NCBI RefSeq assembly: GCF_007747795.1
Contig: NZ_CP036275.1
Location: 2,346,001-2,410,000, forward strand
Origin: Maioricimonas rarisocia
GTDB taxonomy: Bacteria; Planctomycetota; Planctomycetia; Planctomycetales; Planctomycetaceae
Length of the DNA stretch: 64,000 bases
Reading direction: 5' to 3'
Part shown: piece by piece, positions 36,811 through 46,882 of the stretch
Layout: every line of letters starts with the position of its first letter
Numbering within the stretch: position 1 is the stretch's first letter
Notes under the pieces: generated by a model
Databases searched by the model: none
What the model was told of the DNA's origin: nothing
What the model saw: only the letters and a program-made list of their open reading frames with translations
Translations under genes and position numbers: made by a program

Positions 36811-38481
36811 GTGAACTCGGGCGATATGTCGAATCCGATCGTCACACGAGAGCTGCTGTCGTTTCTCCGCCGACCAGGTGCGCTCTGGCTGCAGTGTGGA
36901 CTGGCCGTCGTCTTCGTGCTGCTCGTCGTCCTCCGCTGGCCGACCGATGCGCATGTGGCCATGTCCGGGACGCGGTCGCAGGAAGTCTTTCGCATCTTCG
37001 CCTACGGACTGCTCGCGGCCATGCTGCTCGTGCTGCCCGGCTTCCCGGCGACAAGCATCGTGCGGGAAAGAAATCAGGGAACGCTTGCACTCCTGCTGGG
37101 GACGCCGCTTGGCGGCAGCCAGATTCTGCAGGGAAAGCTGCTGGCCACCATGCTGCTGGCACTGTTGCTGTTGAGTCTGAGTCTCCCGGCCGTCGCCGCA
37201 AGTTATGCCTTGGGCGGCGTGTCGCTCAGCGGTATCAGCGGAGCTTACGGGCTGCTGCTCGCAACCGCTCTGGGAGTGACGAGTCTGGGACTGCTGGTCA
37301 GCAGTTACTCGATCTCGTCCGACGGAGCCGTCCGCTGGACCTACGGCCTCGTTCTCCTCTGGAGCGTCGTCTCGCTCGTTCCACACCACTTCTTCGCAGG
37401 GGCCGAAGGAATCACCGGAACGGCCGTGGAATGGCTCCGGTGTGTCTCCCCCATCGCCGCGCTGATGGCCTGGCTGGGAGCCGGTGACCTCGGCATGCGC
37501 GGCGTCGCGACCGAGGCCGACATCCCGGCCCGTTTCGTGCTCCTCTCCGTCGGGATGAGCATCCTGCTGACGCTGTGGACGCTCGCCCGCATGAACCAGT
37601 CCATTTTCGACCGGTCCCGATCAGCCGGCATGATCGCCGATGAGCAGTCGACCGGCGTGCAGGTGCTGCGGCGAATGTTCTTCATTGTCGACCCCCGCCG
37701 TCGATCCAGTTCGATCGGTCCGCTCGTCAATCCGGTGATGGTCAAGGAGTTTCGCTGCCGGCGCTTCGGCCGACTGCACTGGCTGCTGCGGCTCGTTGCG
37801 GCCTGCGCCGTCCTCTCGCTGGCGCTCTCGATTCTCACGACGACCCGCACGATCAACTGGGACGTCCCCACGATCGGGGGCGTCATGGTGCTGCTGCAGG
37901 TCGCATTGCTGGTCCTGATCACGCCCAGCCTCACTTCGGGACTGATCAGTACCGAACGGGAAACCGGCGGCTGGGTGCTGCTGCAGATGACCCCCATGTC
38001 GATTGGGCGGATCGTCTGGGGCAAACTGCTTTCGGTCATGCTGACGCTTGCCCTCGTCCTGTGTGCGACGCTGCCGGGCTACCTGGTGATGGTCTACATC
38101 GAGCCGGGACAGCGGCTGGAAGTTCAACGCGTTGTCGTGTGCCTGCTGATCACGGCCATCTTCGCGATGCTCGCCAGCGCTGCCGTCGGCAGCCTGTTCC
38201 GAAAGACGGCGGCCGCGACAGCCGCAGCGTACGTCACGCTCCTGGCGATCTGCGCTGCCCCCCTGCTTGTCTGGCTCGGCCGCGATGCACCGTTCGGCCA
38301 CGACACTGTCGAAGCCGCGTTGACGATCAACCCTGTCGCTGCCGCCCTGTCCGTCATCCACGTCCAGGGGTTCCAGGGGTACGACCTGATTCCCGCGAAC
38401 TGGTGGTTCCTGGGAATTGCATCGGCCGCTTCGCTGCTGCTGATGCTCCTGCAGACCTGGCGCATCTCACGACCTGCCTGA
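36811..38481 (+). CDS. ABC-2 type permease, two fused or duplicated membrane halves
   Basis: The product has 556 residues from a GTG at 36811, or from an ATG at 36826. About twelve hydrophobic segments are visible, twice the usual six of an ABC-2 permease. The two halves share a pattern: NPIVTRELLSFLRR near residue 8 and NPVMVKEFRCRRFG near 310, then SIVRERNQGTLALLLGTPL and ISTERETGGWVLLQMTPM. The protein therefore looks like an internal duplication that forms both halves of the pore in one chain. It works with the ATPase just upstream and the 33110-35677 protein. Confidence 0.88.
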   Translation: MNSGDMSNPIVTRELLSFLRRPGALWLQCGLAVVFVLLVVLRWPTDAHVAMSGTRSQEVFRIFAYGLLAAMLLVLPGFPATSIVRERNQGTLALLLGTPLGGSQILQGKLLATMLLALLLLSLSLPAVAASYALGGVSLSGISGAYGLLLATALGVTSLGLLVSSYSISSDGAVRWTYGLVLLWSVVSLVPHHFFAGAEGITGTAVEWLRCVSPIAALMAWLGAGDLGMRGVATEADIPARFVLLSVGMSILLTLWTLARMNQSIFDRSRSAGMIADEQSTGVQVLRRMFFIVDPRRRSSSIGPLVNPVMVKEFRCRRFGRLHWLLRLVAACAVLSLALSILTTTRTINWDVPTIGGVMVLLQVALLVLITPSLTSGLISTERETGGWVLLQMTPMSIGRIVWGKLLSVMLTLALVLCATLPGYLVMVYIEPGQRLEVQRVVVCLLITAIFAMLASAAVGSLFRKTAAATAAAYVTLLAICAAPLLVWLGRDAPFGHDTVEAALTINPVAAALSVIHVQGFQGYDLIPANWWFLGIASAASLLLMLLQTWRISRPA

Positions 38482-38484
38482 CCG

Positions 38485-40269
38485 ATGATCATGATTCCGC
38501 GATTCTGGATAGCCTGCTGCTGCCTGTTCGCACTTGCCGACCAGGCGACGGCGCAGCTCTCTGCCCGGCCTGAGGCGATTCGCGTTCAGTTCGCCATGTA
38601 CGAAGACCCCGAGCTGGAAACACCCGACATCCAGCTCAGACTCAAGAGTGACCTGTTGCCCCTCTGGCGCGAGGCTCTGCGGCGACCGGAAGCCGACTAT
38701 CAGCGACTCACAGCCAGCGCCATTGCCGAAGCCGCTGAGGCCGGCTTCCCGGATCTCGAGCCAGCGCAAGACGATCTGGAGGCCGTGCTGAAATCCGAGC
38801 AGAATCATCTGGCGGCACGCACGGCCGCGGCCCGAGCACTGATTGCCCTCGAGTCGCGTGACTCGGCTCCGCTCCTGTTCGAAGTGAGTCAGTCGCTGAC
38901 AACACCAATCCGCATGCTGGTCGAACCGGCTCTTGCCGCTTGGGGCTTCGAACCGATCCTTCCTGTCTGGCGGGACCGCGTCCGCGATCCGCAAACCAGT
39001 CGCCGGGAACTTGTGCTCGCACTCGACGGCCTGGCGCAGGCCGGGGACGCGCAGGTCCTCGACAACATGCTGAAAATTGTTCACGCTGCCGGTCGCCCCG
39101 CTGATATCCGGCTTGCTGCCGCCAGGGCGGCCGGTGCCGCGACAGACAAAGGACTCGAGCCGCACGCGGGGCGGTTGACGGACCATCCGCGGGCAACAGC
39201 AGTGCATCGACTCTGTGCGGTCGCATTGCTGAAGCGGCAATCGACTCAGTCCGCGCAGCAGCAACTGGCGACTCTGGCCAGCGACGACAATCCCGCCGTC
39301 GCAGAGCAGGCGCTGGGCCATCTGTTCGCAATCGACCCCGCCCAGGTGATCCCACTGGCCGACCAGGCGATTCAGCGTCCTGATCCGAAAGTCCGCCGGC
39401 GCGGCGCCGATGCCTTCGTTGCCGTGCCGGACCCGCAGCGAGTCGAACCGCTCGCATCACTCCTTGACGATCCGCACCCGGACGTTCGCCGCAGCGTGCG
39501 GGACGACCTGTACCGGCTCGCCGGTACCGACGATCTGAGTGACGCCGTCCGGCGTTCGGCCAGAGCGGTGCTGAACAATGACAGCTGGCGCGGACAGGAG
39601 CAGGCCGCCATCCTCCTCGGCGCTCTCGATGAGGAAACCGCCGCAACCCGACTGCTCGATCTGCTGCAGGCAGAACGACCGGAGGTGAAGATTGCGGCAG
39701 CCTGGGCGCTGCGGAAGCTGGCCATCCCGGAAACCGCCCCCGAGCTCTTCGAGCACGTGCAGCAGCAGACGAAAGCACGGCGAAGCGGACGGGGTACAGA
39801 CGGACTCGACGAGCAGGTGGCCCATCTGTTTGAAGCACTGGCGATTCTGAACTTCGCCCCGGCGGAGGACCTTCTTCGCGAGTACGTGCCGAAGAAGTTC
39901 ATCAACGGGTACTACTCGCGGGGGGCCGCGATCTGGTCACTCGGGCTGATGTACGCCGGTCGGCCGGACGAGGATCTCGTCGGCCAGTTCGTCGAACGAA
40001 TGATGGACATGCATCCCACCAATCCCGATGTGGACATCGTGTACGAGATGTCCGCGACCTCGCTCGGTCGGATGAACGCCGAATCGCGGCTGCCGGAGTT
40101 CGAACAACGTCTCGGGACAGTCTCGGCGCACGATCGACTGGCCTATGCCATCCGCTGGTCGATCGAGCAGATCACTGGAGAACCCGCCCCCTCGCCCGGA
40201 CCGGCCATTCGATCACGTGCCGGCTGGTTCCTCGAACCGGCCGCCGAGACCGATCCCGTCGCGGAGTAG
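38485..40269 (+). CDS. Secreted HEAT-repeat protein
   Basis: The product has 594 residues, with its start three bases after the permease stop, so the two are almost certainly co-translated. A Sec signal peptide (FWIACCCLFALADQATAQ) is followed by HEAT/PBS-type helical repeats over about residues 60-440. Examples are AARTAAARALIALESRDSAP, VRRRGADAFVAV and PEVKIAAAWALRKLA. This makes a periplasmic scaffold likely. It closes the eight-gene cluster. Confidence 0.85.
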   Translation: MIMIPRFWIACCCLFALADQATAQLSARPEAIRVQFAMYEDPELETPDIQLRLKSDLLPLWREALRRPEADYQRLTASAIAEAAEAGFPDLEPAQDDLEAVLKSEQNHLAARTAAARALIALESRDSAPLLFEVSQSLTTPIRMLVEPALAAWGFEPILPVWRDRVRDPQTSRRELVLALDGLAQAGDAQVLDNMLKIVHAAGRPADIRLAAARAAGAATDKGLEPHAGRLTDHPRATAVHRLCAVALLKRQSTQSAQQQLATLASDDNPAVAEQALGHLFAIDPAQVIPLADQAIQRPDPKVRRRGADAFVAVPDPQRVEPLASLLDDPHPDVRRSVRDDLYRLAGTDDLSDAVRRSARAVLNNDSWRGQEQAAILLGALDEETAATRLLDLLQAERPEVKIAAAWALRKLAIPETAPELFEHVQQQTKARRSGRGTDGLDEQVAHLFEALAILNFAPAEDLLREYVPKKFINGYYSRGAAIWSLGLMYAGRPDEDLVGQFVERMMDMHPTNPDVDIVYEMSATSLGRMNAESRLPEFEQRLGTVSAHDRLAYAIRWSIEQITGEPAPSPGPAIRSRAGWFLEPAAETDPVAE

Positions 40270-40320
40270 CGGCAGGGTCGTCCAGTCGCCGCATTGATTG
40301 GCCGCAGTGGGCAACAAGAG

Positions 40321-40371
40321 CGCCCGGCCACCGCACCTCGACATCCTGTCGATGCGCCATGTCACCGGGCG
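40321..40371. terminator. Long inverted repeat between convergent genes
   Basis: Arms CGCCCGG (40321-40327) and CCGGGCG (40365-40371) flank a smaller hairpin (CGACA/TGTCG). The structure sits in the 144-base gap between the convergent HEAT and DUF1254 genes. A terminator role is inferred from location only. Confidence 0.35.
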
Positions 40372-40413
40372 TGCCTGAAGGACATTGTCCTCTGGAGCGA
40401 CTCGACGTTGGAG

Positions 40414-41928
40414 TCAGTCGACGACCACCGGAGCCGCCGGACGCCACGTTTTGTCGAACCAGGACTGCGCCGGTCCATATAACCTCAGCAGCATGTTCCA
40501 TCCCTTGCCGGGAATCGTCTGGATCCAGTTGCTCTCCTTGCCTTCCGGAGCGGTTGGACCGAAGTAAACGTCATACGATCCATCGGCGTTCTGTTTCGTT
40601 GTTTCACGCGCACTGCTCACGCTGGGAAACCGCTGATCGGTCTGCAACTGTGATCGTGTCTGATTGTCGTAGACGACGATCGACCAGAAGTTCTTTGCCG
40701 GCACTCCAGGAGGCAGGTGAAGCCGATACGTCTTGCTCCCGTCGAATGGCTTGCCTTCGGCGTCGAGAAACGCTGCCGCGTATTGCGAGCCTTTGCCAAC
40801 GGCTGCCATGCTCATTGCCGGTGTGATTCCGGTGGCGTAGAAGTGGAAGAAGGCCCGGGCATCAAGCAGCCTCGCACCATTCTCAATGAACTGGTAGCTC
40901 CCTCCGACGAACGGAGTCACCCAGTACGACTCTCCAGGATAGTAATAGAACTTCTTGTCCCGCGGACGGGACGCCAGGGCGCGGGCCGTCGCCGTCCCCA
41001 CGTTGGCGGCATCTTCGAGAATCGCCTTCATCCGGGCGTCCGGTTTGAATGGTTCACCCTTCCGGATGCCGATCGATGCCAGAAGGCCGAGAATCTCCGG
41101 ATCCTGTCCCTCGGGCGGCTCCGCCTGAACGACCTCGTTCACTTCTTCGAAGAAGCGGTAGTCCCCCGCGTGGATCGTATTGAACTCCTTGCCGGAGACA
41201 TTCAGAAACGTCAGTTCGGGCTGCGATTCTGACTGTGACAGCGGATACAGGCGGAACGACTTCTTCGTCGCTTCCACAGCCGGTTTCGTGTCGCCATTCT
41301 GCTGGAACCCGCGCCAGATGACCCAGTGGTTGTGTGTCTGCGTTCGAACAACGTGGAAACCATCCGGCAGAGCGCCTTCGTAATCCGGAGGCACGATCAG
41401 GTACTTGCCCCCTTTCCCTCTGTCCGGCCCGGCGTTCCCGAAGTCACAGACATAGTGGAACCAGTAGTCATTGATCAGCCCGAGCACGTTCGGGGGCGTT
41501 TCCATGACCATCGGCTCGTCCGCCAGTTCCAGCCAGAGCACGTTGTACACAGACGTCGTGTTGGGAGTGAGGAACAGGGCGTGCGAATCCATCAGGTCGG
41601 CGAACATCAGCACAGTCCGATTCGCCGGGCCGAACTTCAGAATGCCTTCCCGCATCGCGTGCATCGACGCGATCTGGATGCTCGAGAGGTAGGCCTGAAC
41701 TCCCCGCTGAAAATCAAGATTGTCGTACAGCAGGCGTGCTGTCTCTGCGGTCGGCACCCCGTCGACCAGATGCAGCGTCCCAATGCGCGTCTCGAGCGTG
41801 TCGGGAGTCGCGATCCCCGGAGGAATCGTGGTCGTCATTTTCATTCGGGGAGACGTCTCTTGCGCGGCAGCGCTGCCAACGAGCAGCAGGCAGCTCGCCA
41901 GCACCAGCATCAGGACGGCGTGTCTCAT
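40414..41928 (-). CDS. DUF1254/DUF1214 exported protein
   Basis: The product has 504 residues from the ATG at 41928; a TTG at 41955 is an alternative. A signal peptide (HAVLMLVLASCLLLVGSAAAQ) is followed by the DUF1254 region (about 50-200: IPPGIATPDTLETRIGTL, NRTVLMFADLMDS) and then by DUF1214 (about 380-490: KTYRLHLPPGVPAKNFWSI, YDVYFGP, NWIQTIPGKGWNMLLRLYGP). The function of these paired domains is unknown. It lies downstream of a long sulfatase on the same strand with a 73-base gap. Confidence 0.88.
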   Translation of the reverse strand: MRHAVLMLVLASCLLLVGSAAAQETSPRMKMTTTIPPGIATPDTLETRIGTLHLVDGVPTAETARLLYDNLDFQRGVQAYLSSIQIASMHAMREGILKFGPANRTVLMFADLMDSHALFLTPNTTSVYNVLWLELADEPMVMETPPNVLGLINDYWFHYVCDFGNAGPDRGKGGKYLIVPPDYEGALPDGFHVVRTQTHNHWVIWRGFQQNGDTKPAVEATKKSFRLYPLSQSESQPELTFLNVSGKEFNTIHAGDYRFFEEVNEVVQAEPPEGQDPEILGLLASIGIRKGEPFKPDARMKAILEDAANVGTATARALASRPRDKKFYYYPGESYWVTPFVGGSYQFIENGARLLDARAFFHFYATGITPAMSMAAVGKGSQYAAAFLDAEGKPFDGSKTYRLHLPPGVPAKNFWSIVVYDNQTRSQLQTDQRFPSVSSARETTKQNADGSYDVYFGPTAPEGKESNWIQTIPGKGWNMLLRLYGPAQSWFDKTWRPAAPVVVD

Positions 41929-42001
41929 TGGTCGAAGGAGTCCTTCTGAAGTCAAAGCCGGCCCGGTGTCACCAGGAACCCGGGCCGGCGAACAGGTCCC
42001 A

Positions 42002-44383
42002 TTACTTCAGCTCGATCGTCACCTTGTCGATCGTTCCCGTAAAGCGTCCGTTCCGCGTGGCATAGTCTTCGACGACGGGCGTTTCGCGATCGAGGCCGAC
42101 GTTGGCGGTTTCATCTGCCGAGAAAGCGTTTGGCTCTGTCTTCTCGACCCGAACCGAATCCGCCTTCTTGCCGTTCACCGACAATGTCGCCGTTCCGCCT
42201 GAACCCGGTTTTCCACCGTCGTAGTCGAAGGTCAGCGTAACAGTTGCTTTGCCTTCCGGGAGTGGCGTGTCAGCCCTGGCGACAAACGTCTCAAGACCGA
42301 GGTAATTGTACGCGAACGTCGGTTTCCCGTCCTTCACGTACAGGCTCCAGCCGCCAAACCGTCCGGCCTGCTGAACGATCACCCCCTGCGTCTTCTCGCC
42401 GGAAGTTTCGATCTCCGAGACGATCTCGAATGACGTATTCTTGACGTTGATGAAATCGTTCTCGAGCAGCGCCCCCATTCCTTCGTACAGCGTCAGTGTC
42501 TTGCGTCCGAACATCAGGTCCGGGCGGCCGGCCCGCTTGGGATCAAACAGCTCGGTCCGGCGGTCGTCGAGTGGCAAAACCTTGTACTTGACCGCTTCTG
42601 CCAGAAACAGTTCCTGCAGTTCCTTCAGTTTCCCGGGATGTTTGTCGGCCAGGTCGGTCGACATGCTGAAGTCCTCGGCGACGTGGTACAGCTCCCACGT
42701 ATCGTCTTCGAATGAGGTGGTGGGTCTCGCCCAGGGCGCCACGTGAATCGTCCCCGCGAACCAGCCGTCGTAATACAGTCCCCGGTTCCCGAACATCTCA
42801 AAGTACTGGATCGTGTGCCGATCCGCCGCTTCGGCGTCATCAAAGCTGTACAGCATGCTGACGCCCTCGATCGGACGTTGCGGCACGCCGTTGACGACTC
42901 GTGGCTGCGGAAGCTTGGCCGCTTCGAGAATCGTCGGGACCACATCGATCAGGTGGTGCCACTGCGTCCGCAGTTCACCCTGCGCCTTGATGCCGTTGGG
43001 CCAGTGGACCGCCAGACCCTGACGGGTGCCGCCGTAATTCGAGGCCACCTGCTTCGTCCACATGAACGGCGCATCGAAGCAGACCGCCCATCCTGCCGCC
43101 ATGTGCGGGTACGTTGATGGAGAACCCCACTCGTCGTAGTGCTGCAGCATGAAGTCGACGTTGGAGCCCTTCGGTTCCTCGTTGAAGTACGTCAACTCGT
43201 TGTACAGGCCGTTCTCGCCACCTTCGGCACTCGTGCCGTTGTCACCCGCAATGTAGAAGATCAGCGTGTTGTCCAGTTCGCCCATCTGATCAATGGCGTC
43301 GACCAGCCGGCCGATCTCCAGATCGGTCATATGCAGAAAGCCGGCGAATGTTTCGGCCTGCCGGGCAAACAGCTTCTGCTCTTTCTCGCTCAGCGAGTCC
43401 CAGTCCTTGATGGCATCCGGCTTGTCCGCCAGCTTTGTGCCTTCCGGAATGACACCCAGCTCGAGCTGCTTCTTGTAAATCCGCTCGCGGATGACATCCC
43501 AGCCCTCGTCGAACTGTCCCGCGAACTGCTCGATATACTTCTTCGGGACGTGATGCGGTGCATGCACGGCGCCGGGGGCGAAGTACATCATGAACGGCTT
43601 TTCGGGCGTCAGCGACTGCTGGAACCGCATCCAGTTGATCGCCTTCGTCGTCATGTCGTTCATGAAGTGGTAGTCAGGATCGTCGGGCGGATCGATCGGG
43701 TTCTGATTGTGATAGATCGACGGCGCCCACTGATTCGTTTCGCCACCCATGAAGCCGTAGAACTCGTCGAATCCGACCTGGTTGGGCCACCGCGTCATCG
43801 GGCCGGACGGGCTGATCTCCCAGACCGCCGTCTCGTGCCATTTGCCGAACGCGCCGGTGCTGTAACCATTCAGCCGCAGCATCTCGCCGATCGTGGCGAC
43901 ATCGTTGGGCAGCTGCCCGGTCGCGCCGGGAAACGCCGTGGCGACTTCGGTGATCTTGGCCTGATTGCACGAGTGATGATTGCGCCCCGTCTTCAGCGCC
44001 TGCCGCGACGGAGAGCAGAGTGCGGTCGAATGAAACTGGTTGTACAGCAACCCCTGGCGAGCCATCCGGTCGAACGTCGGAGTGGGAATCACACCACCAC
44101 AGGCACTCGTTCCACCGAATCCCAGATCATCGACCAGAATGATCACGACGTTCGGCGCATTGTCCGGAGCGGTCACCTTGAATAACGGTGGTGCCTTCGC
44201 ATCCCGTGCATCGAGTGTCGTGATCGGCGGTCGCCACGGAGCCCGGATCGGAAGTTCGGTCCGGTCAAGTTCCGGTTCGGCAGCAACGCCGATCCCGGAG
44301 CTGCTCAGGATCAGAAATGCCAGACAGACCGCAGGCCCGCTCCAGCAGTATCTGAAAGCATCACGCAGACGCAGATGTGTCAT
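42002..44383 (-). CDS. Long secreted arylsulfatase
   Basis: The product has 793 residues. The ATG at 44383 has an AAAGGG site and a signal peptide to about residue 35. It is an S1 sulfatase close to the AtsA type: IILVDDLGFGGTSACGG, modification motif C123-S-P-S-R127, FGKWHETAVWEISPSGPM, YFAPGAVHAPHH and IAGDNGTSAEGGENG. It is about 250 residues longer than the two sulfatases at 22-26 kb. The extra C-terminus (about 640-793) has a jelly-roll look (GRFGGWSLYVKDGKPTF, ATVTLTFDYDGGKPGSG) and may bind substrate. The substrate is not inferable. Confidence 0.93.
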   Translation of the reverse strand: MTHLRLRDAFRYCWSGPAVCLAFLILSSSGIGVAAEPELDRTELPIRAPWRPPITTLDARDAKAPPLFKVTAPDNAPNVVIILVDDLGFGGTSACGGVIPTPTFDRMARQGLLYNQFHSTALCSPSRQALKTGRNHHSCNQAKITEVATAFPGATGQLPNDVATIGEMLRLNGYSTGAFGKWHETAVWEISPSGPMTRWPNQVGFDEFYGFMGGETNQWAPSIYHNQNPIDPPDDPDYHFMNDMTTKAINWMRFQQSLTPEKPFMMYFAPGAVHAPHHVPKKYIEQFAGQFDEGWDVIRERIYKKQLELGVIPEGTKLADKPDAIKDWDSLSEKEQKLFARQAETFAGFLHMTDLEIGRLVDAIDQMGELDNTLIFYIAGDNGTSAEGGENGLYNELTYFNEEPKGSNVDFMLQHYDEWGSPSTYPHMAAGWAVCFDAPFMWTKQVASNYGGTRQGLAVHWPNGIKAQGELRTQWHHLIDVVPTILEAAKLPQPRVVNGVPQRPIEGVSMLYSFDDAEAADRHTIQYFEMFGNRGLYYDGWFAGTIHVAPWARPTTSFEDDTWELYHVAEDFSMSTDLADKHPGKLKELQELFLAEAVKYKVLPLDDRRTELFDPKRAGRPDLMFGRKTLTLYEGMGALLENDFINVKNTSFEIVSEIETSGEKTQGVIVQQAGRFGGWSLYVKDGKPTFAYNYLGLETFVARADTPLPEGKATVTLTFDYDGGKPGSGGTATLSVNGKKADSVRVEKTEPNAFSADETANVGLDRETPVVEDYATRNGRFTGTIDKVTIELK

Positions 44384-45024
44384 CGTAGCCCTTTCGATTA
44401 CAGCGGCCGCGCTTTTCCCGCAGGAACAGCGCGGCCCGGTTGAGAAGCGACATGTCTCAGCACATGTCAGCGAAGATGCAGTTCTCCGACTCGGAAGATG
44501 ACGCAGAATCACTGCGAAGACGGCGGTCAGCATTGCCGATCAGTCGGGAAATCTGGCCCGCAGTCGCAGGGGGACCTACTGAAACCAGCGGGACGACCGC
44601 ATGCGACCGCGTCTCGACGAGACGGTCAACTTGCGCGACGTCGTGGCGATGGAGTCTGGTAGCCAGCTGCGAAGGCACCCGGACACTCCGGTTTCGTGAG
44701 CGTACGGACAGCAAATCACTCACCGCAGATTCGGCAAATGACTGATGTCAGATTTGAGCTGCCACGGTAATCCCCAATTGTTCATTCTTCAAGAAGCTGC
44801 ACGACTTACTCGCCCGACTTTCCGAAAGCTCATCGGGACGGTCGATTCAGTCGCAACGGAGTCGATTTCGCTGCGGTGTGAAGCGATACGCCGACGACCG
44901 CCGGTGCCGCAATTCACTGCAGTCGCACTGCAGATGTCGCTGGGGAGGTTGCGACGACGCGACAATCGGTCGTGGCAACGCGGCAACGCTCGTGTGAGAT
45001 TCGCGGTGCCCGCTCAGGCAACGG
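44384..45024. other. Non-coding stretch, 641 bases
   Basis: No convincing gene is present. Open frames on both strands overlap one another without domain features. A small perfect hairpin, CGTCTC-GAC-GAGACG, lies at 44610-44624. The region probably holds the promoter of the sulfatase operon and the end of the enolase-superfamily gene. Confidence 0.4.
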
Positions 45025-46131
45025 TCACGCGCGGCATTCCCACACCGGATCACCAAGAACGTCGAACTGCGGTTCGATGCCGAGCCCCGGTTCCATACTC
45101 GCCGCCATCCGGCCGTTTTCCCGCTGCGGCGCTCCCTCGGCAATCGACTGCGTGACGTAGCTGTTGAAGTCGGTCGACGTGAACAGGAATTCGGTCGGAG
45201 TGCTGTGAGCCAGGTGAGCGATCGCGGCGGTGATGATGTCCCCGCCCCAGCTGTCTTCAATCGTCATCGCGATGCCGAGCGAAACGCAAAGGTCCCGTGC
45301 CTGCCGCGCCTTTGTCAGGCCACCGAATTTGCTGATCTTGATGTTCACTACGTCCATCGCGTGATCGGCCGCACCTTTGAGGATCGCATCCACCGAGTCG
45401 ATCACCTCGTCCAGAACGAACGGGTGTGACGTATTCCGGCGGATGCTCAGGCATTGCTCGTAGCTGGCACATGGCTGCTCGATATAGACGTCCACGTCCC
45501 GCACCGCATTCACGACCCGCATCGCTTCGTGCATCAGCCAGCCCGTGTTCGCGTCGGCCACGAGCTTGTCTTCGGGATCGAGCACGTCGCGGACGGCACG
45601 GATCCGCTCGATGTCGTCGTCGGGGCGGCCTCCGACCTTCAGCTGAAAGCGGCGATATCCCTCGTCCCGGTAACTGGCGACGTTGTCTGCCATCTCTGCG
45701 GCAGGACGCTGCGAGATCGCCCGGTACAGCACCACATCGTCGCCATAGCGTCCACCGAGCAGCGTGCAGACCGGCAGGCTGGCGACCTTGCCGAGGATGT
45801 CCCAGCAGGCCATGTCGATCGCCGACTTGACGTAGGCGTGCCCCTTCATGACCCGGTCCATTGTGCGGTTCAACTGCTGAAGCTGCGTCGGATCCTCTCC
45901 GACCAGGCTCGGCGCCAGTTCGGAGAGTCCCGTGCGCGCTCCGGCAGCATAGGCGGGAAGATAGACCGGACCGAGCGGACAGATTTCGCCGTACCCCGTG
46001 ATGCCCGCGTCCGTGTCCACCTGCACGACCGTCGAATCGAACACATCGACGCTCTTGCCCTCCGACCAGCTGTAGTTTCCTTCGTGCAGCGGCAGATCGA
46101 CCTGATACACCTTCACGCCAGTGATCTTCAT
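45025..46131 (-). CDS. Enolase-superfamily dehydratase/racemase, hydroxyproline-dehydratase-like
   Basis: The product has 368 residues of the mandelate racemase/muconate lactonizing enzyme type. Catalytic layout: Lys165 in QLKVGG, metal ligands D193 (ADANTGW), E218 (YIEQP) and D241 (LDEVID), and the opposite base Lys265 in NIKISKFGG. The EDSWGGD segment at 292-298 resembles cis-3-hydroxy-L-proline dehydratases and 4-hydroxyproline betaine epimerases. It lacks a signal peptide and so is cytoplasmic. Substrate assignment is inference: a cyclic amino acid fits best. Confidence 0.82.
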   Translation of the reverse strand: MKITGVKVYQVDLPLHEGNYSWSEGKSVDVFDSTVVQVDTDAGITGYGEICPLGPVYLPAYAAGARTGLSELAPSLVGEDPTQLQQLNRTMDRVMKGHAYVKSAIDMACWDILGKVASLPVCTLLGGRYGDDVVLYRAISQRPAAEMADNVASYRDEGYRRFQLKVGGRPDDDIERIRAVRDVLDPEDKLVADANTGWLMHEAMRVVNAVRDVDVYIEQPCASYEQCLSIRRNTSHPFVLDEVIDSVDAILKGAADHAMDVVNIKISKFGGLTKARQARDLCVSLGIAMTIEDSWGGDIITAAIAHLAHSTPTEFLFTSTDFNSYVTQSIAEGAPQRENGRMAASMEPGLGIEPQFDVLGDPVWECRA

Positions 46132-46339
46132 GGACGGAGTCTCGCTTCGTGCGGCTTGTCGACGGGCAGCCGGCCATGAATGTGCTTGAGGGTTTCCACT
46201 CTGACATGGAAACGTGCAGCACTTTCACGCCGTGGCATCGGGACATCATCCCCGGGAACGTGGCGGGCGACAAGCAACAGCAATCCCACGCGACTTTGTA
46301 GCGAGGCCGGCGGGCGATCGGACGACGCAGCGAAGCGGG

Positions 46340-46819
46340 CTAATCGCTCGAATTGCCCGGCGGCGACTTGTCCAGCAGCTTCCATTCGATCCAGTTGACC
46401 ATTGTCAGGACCAGCAGAGCCAGCAGGGTCGTGCCCACCGCCAGCCAGATGCGGTCCAGAGCAACCGCGATGCCGATGGCGGCGGTAAGAAAGATCGAGG
46501 CGGCCGTGGTCAGGCCCTCCACCTCGTCGCCGCCACGGTGAATGATGGTTCCCGTCCCGAGAAAACTGATTCCGATAACGATCGCCTGAATGATCCGGAT
46601 GGGATCTGCGGCGATCTCGGTGTCGGAACCGCTGCGACGGAAGAAGTCCACTGCCCCTTCCGCCAGCAGGACCAGCAGGGCCGCACCGGCCGCGACAAAG
46701 ATGTGCGTCCGCAGACCGGCAGGTTTGTCGGCAATTTCGCGTTCGAAGCCGATGACTCCTCCGAGCAGGCCGGCGAGGGCAACCATGGCGAAGGATTCGA
46801 GGTCAGATGGAAGGCTCAT
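46340..46819 (-). CDS. MgtC/SapB-family membrane protein
   Basis: The product has 159 residues with four hydrophobic segments typical of the MgtC N-terminal domain. Conserved features: GGVIGFERE near residue 20, KPAGLRTHIFVAAGAAL, FLGTGTI at about 85-91 and GLTTAASIF at about 103-111. It lacks the C-terminal ACT-like domain of some homologues. MgtC relatives act in Mg-limited growth and ATP homeostasis. It precedes a DedA-family gene on the same strand in a block of envelope genes. Confidence 0.9.
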   Translation of the reverse strand: MSLPSDLESFAMVALAGLLGGVIGFEREIADKPAGLRTHIFVAAGAALLVLLAEGAVDFFRRSGSDTEIAADPIRIIQAIVIGISFLGTGTIIHRGGDEVEGLTTAASIFLTAAIGIAVALDRIWLAVGTTLLALLVLTMVNWIEWKLLDKSPPGNSSD

Positions 46820-46882
46820 GGCAGTCGGGCCGTTGTTGTCCGGGGAACCTGGTCCTGTCAGTCTCCTGCAGGCGTGTCGATC

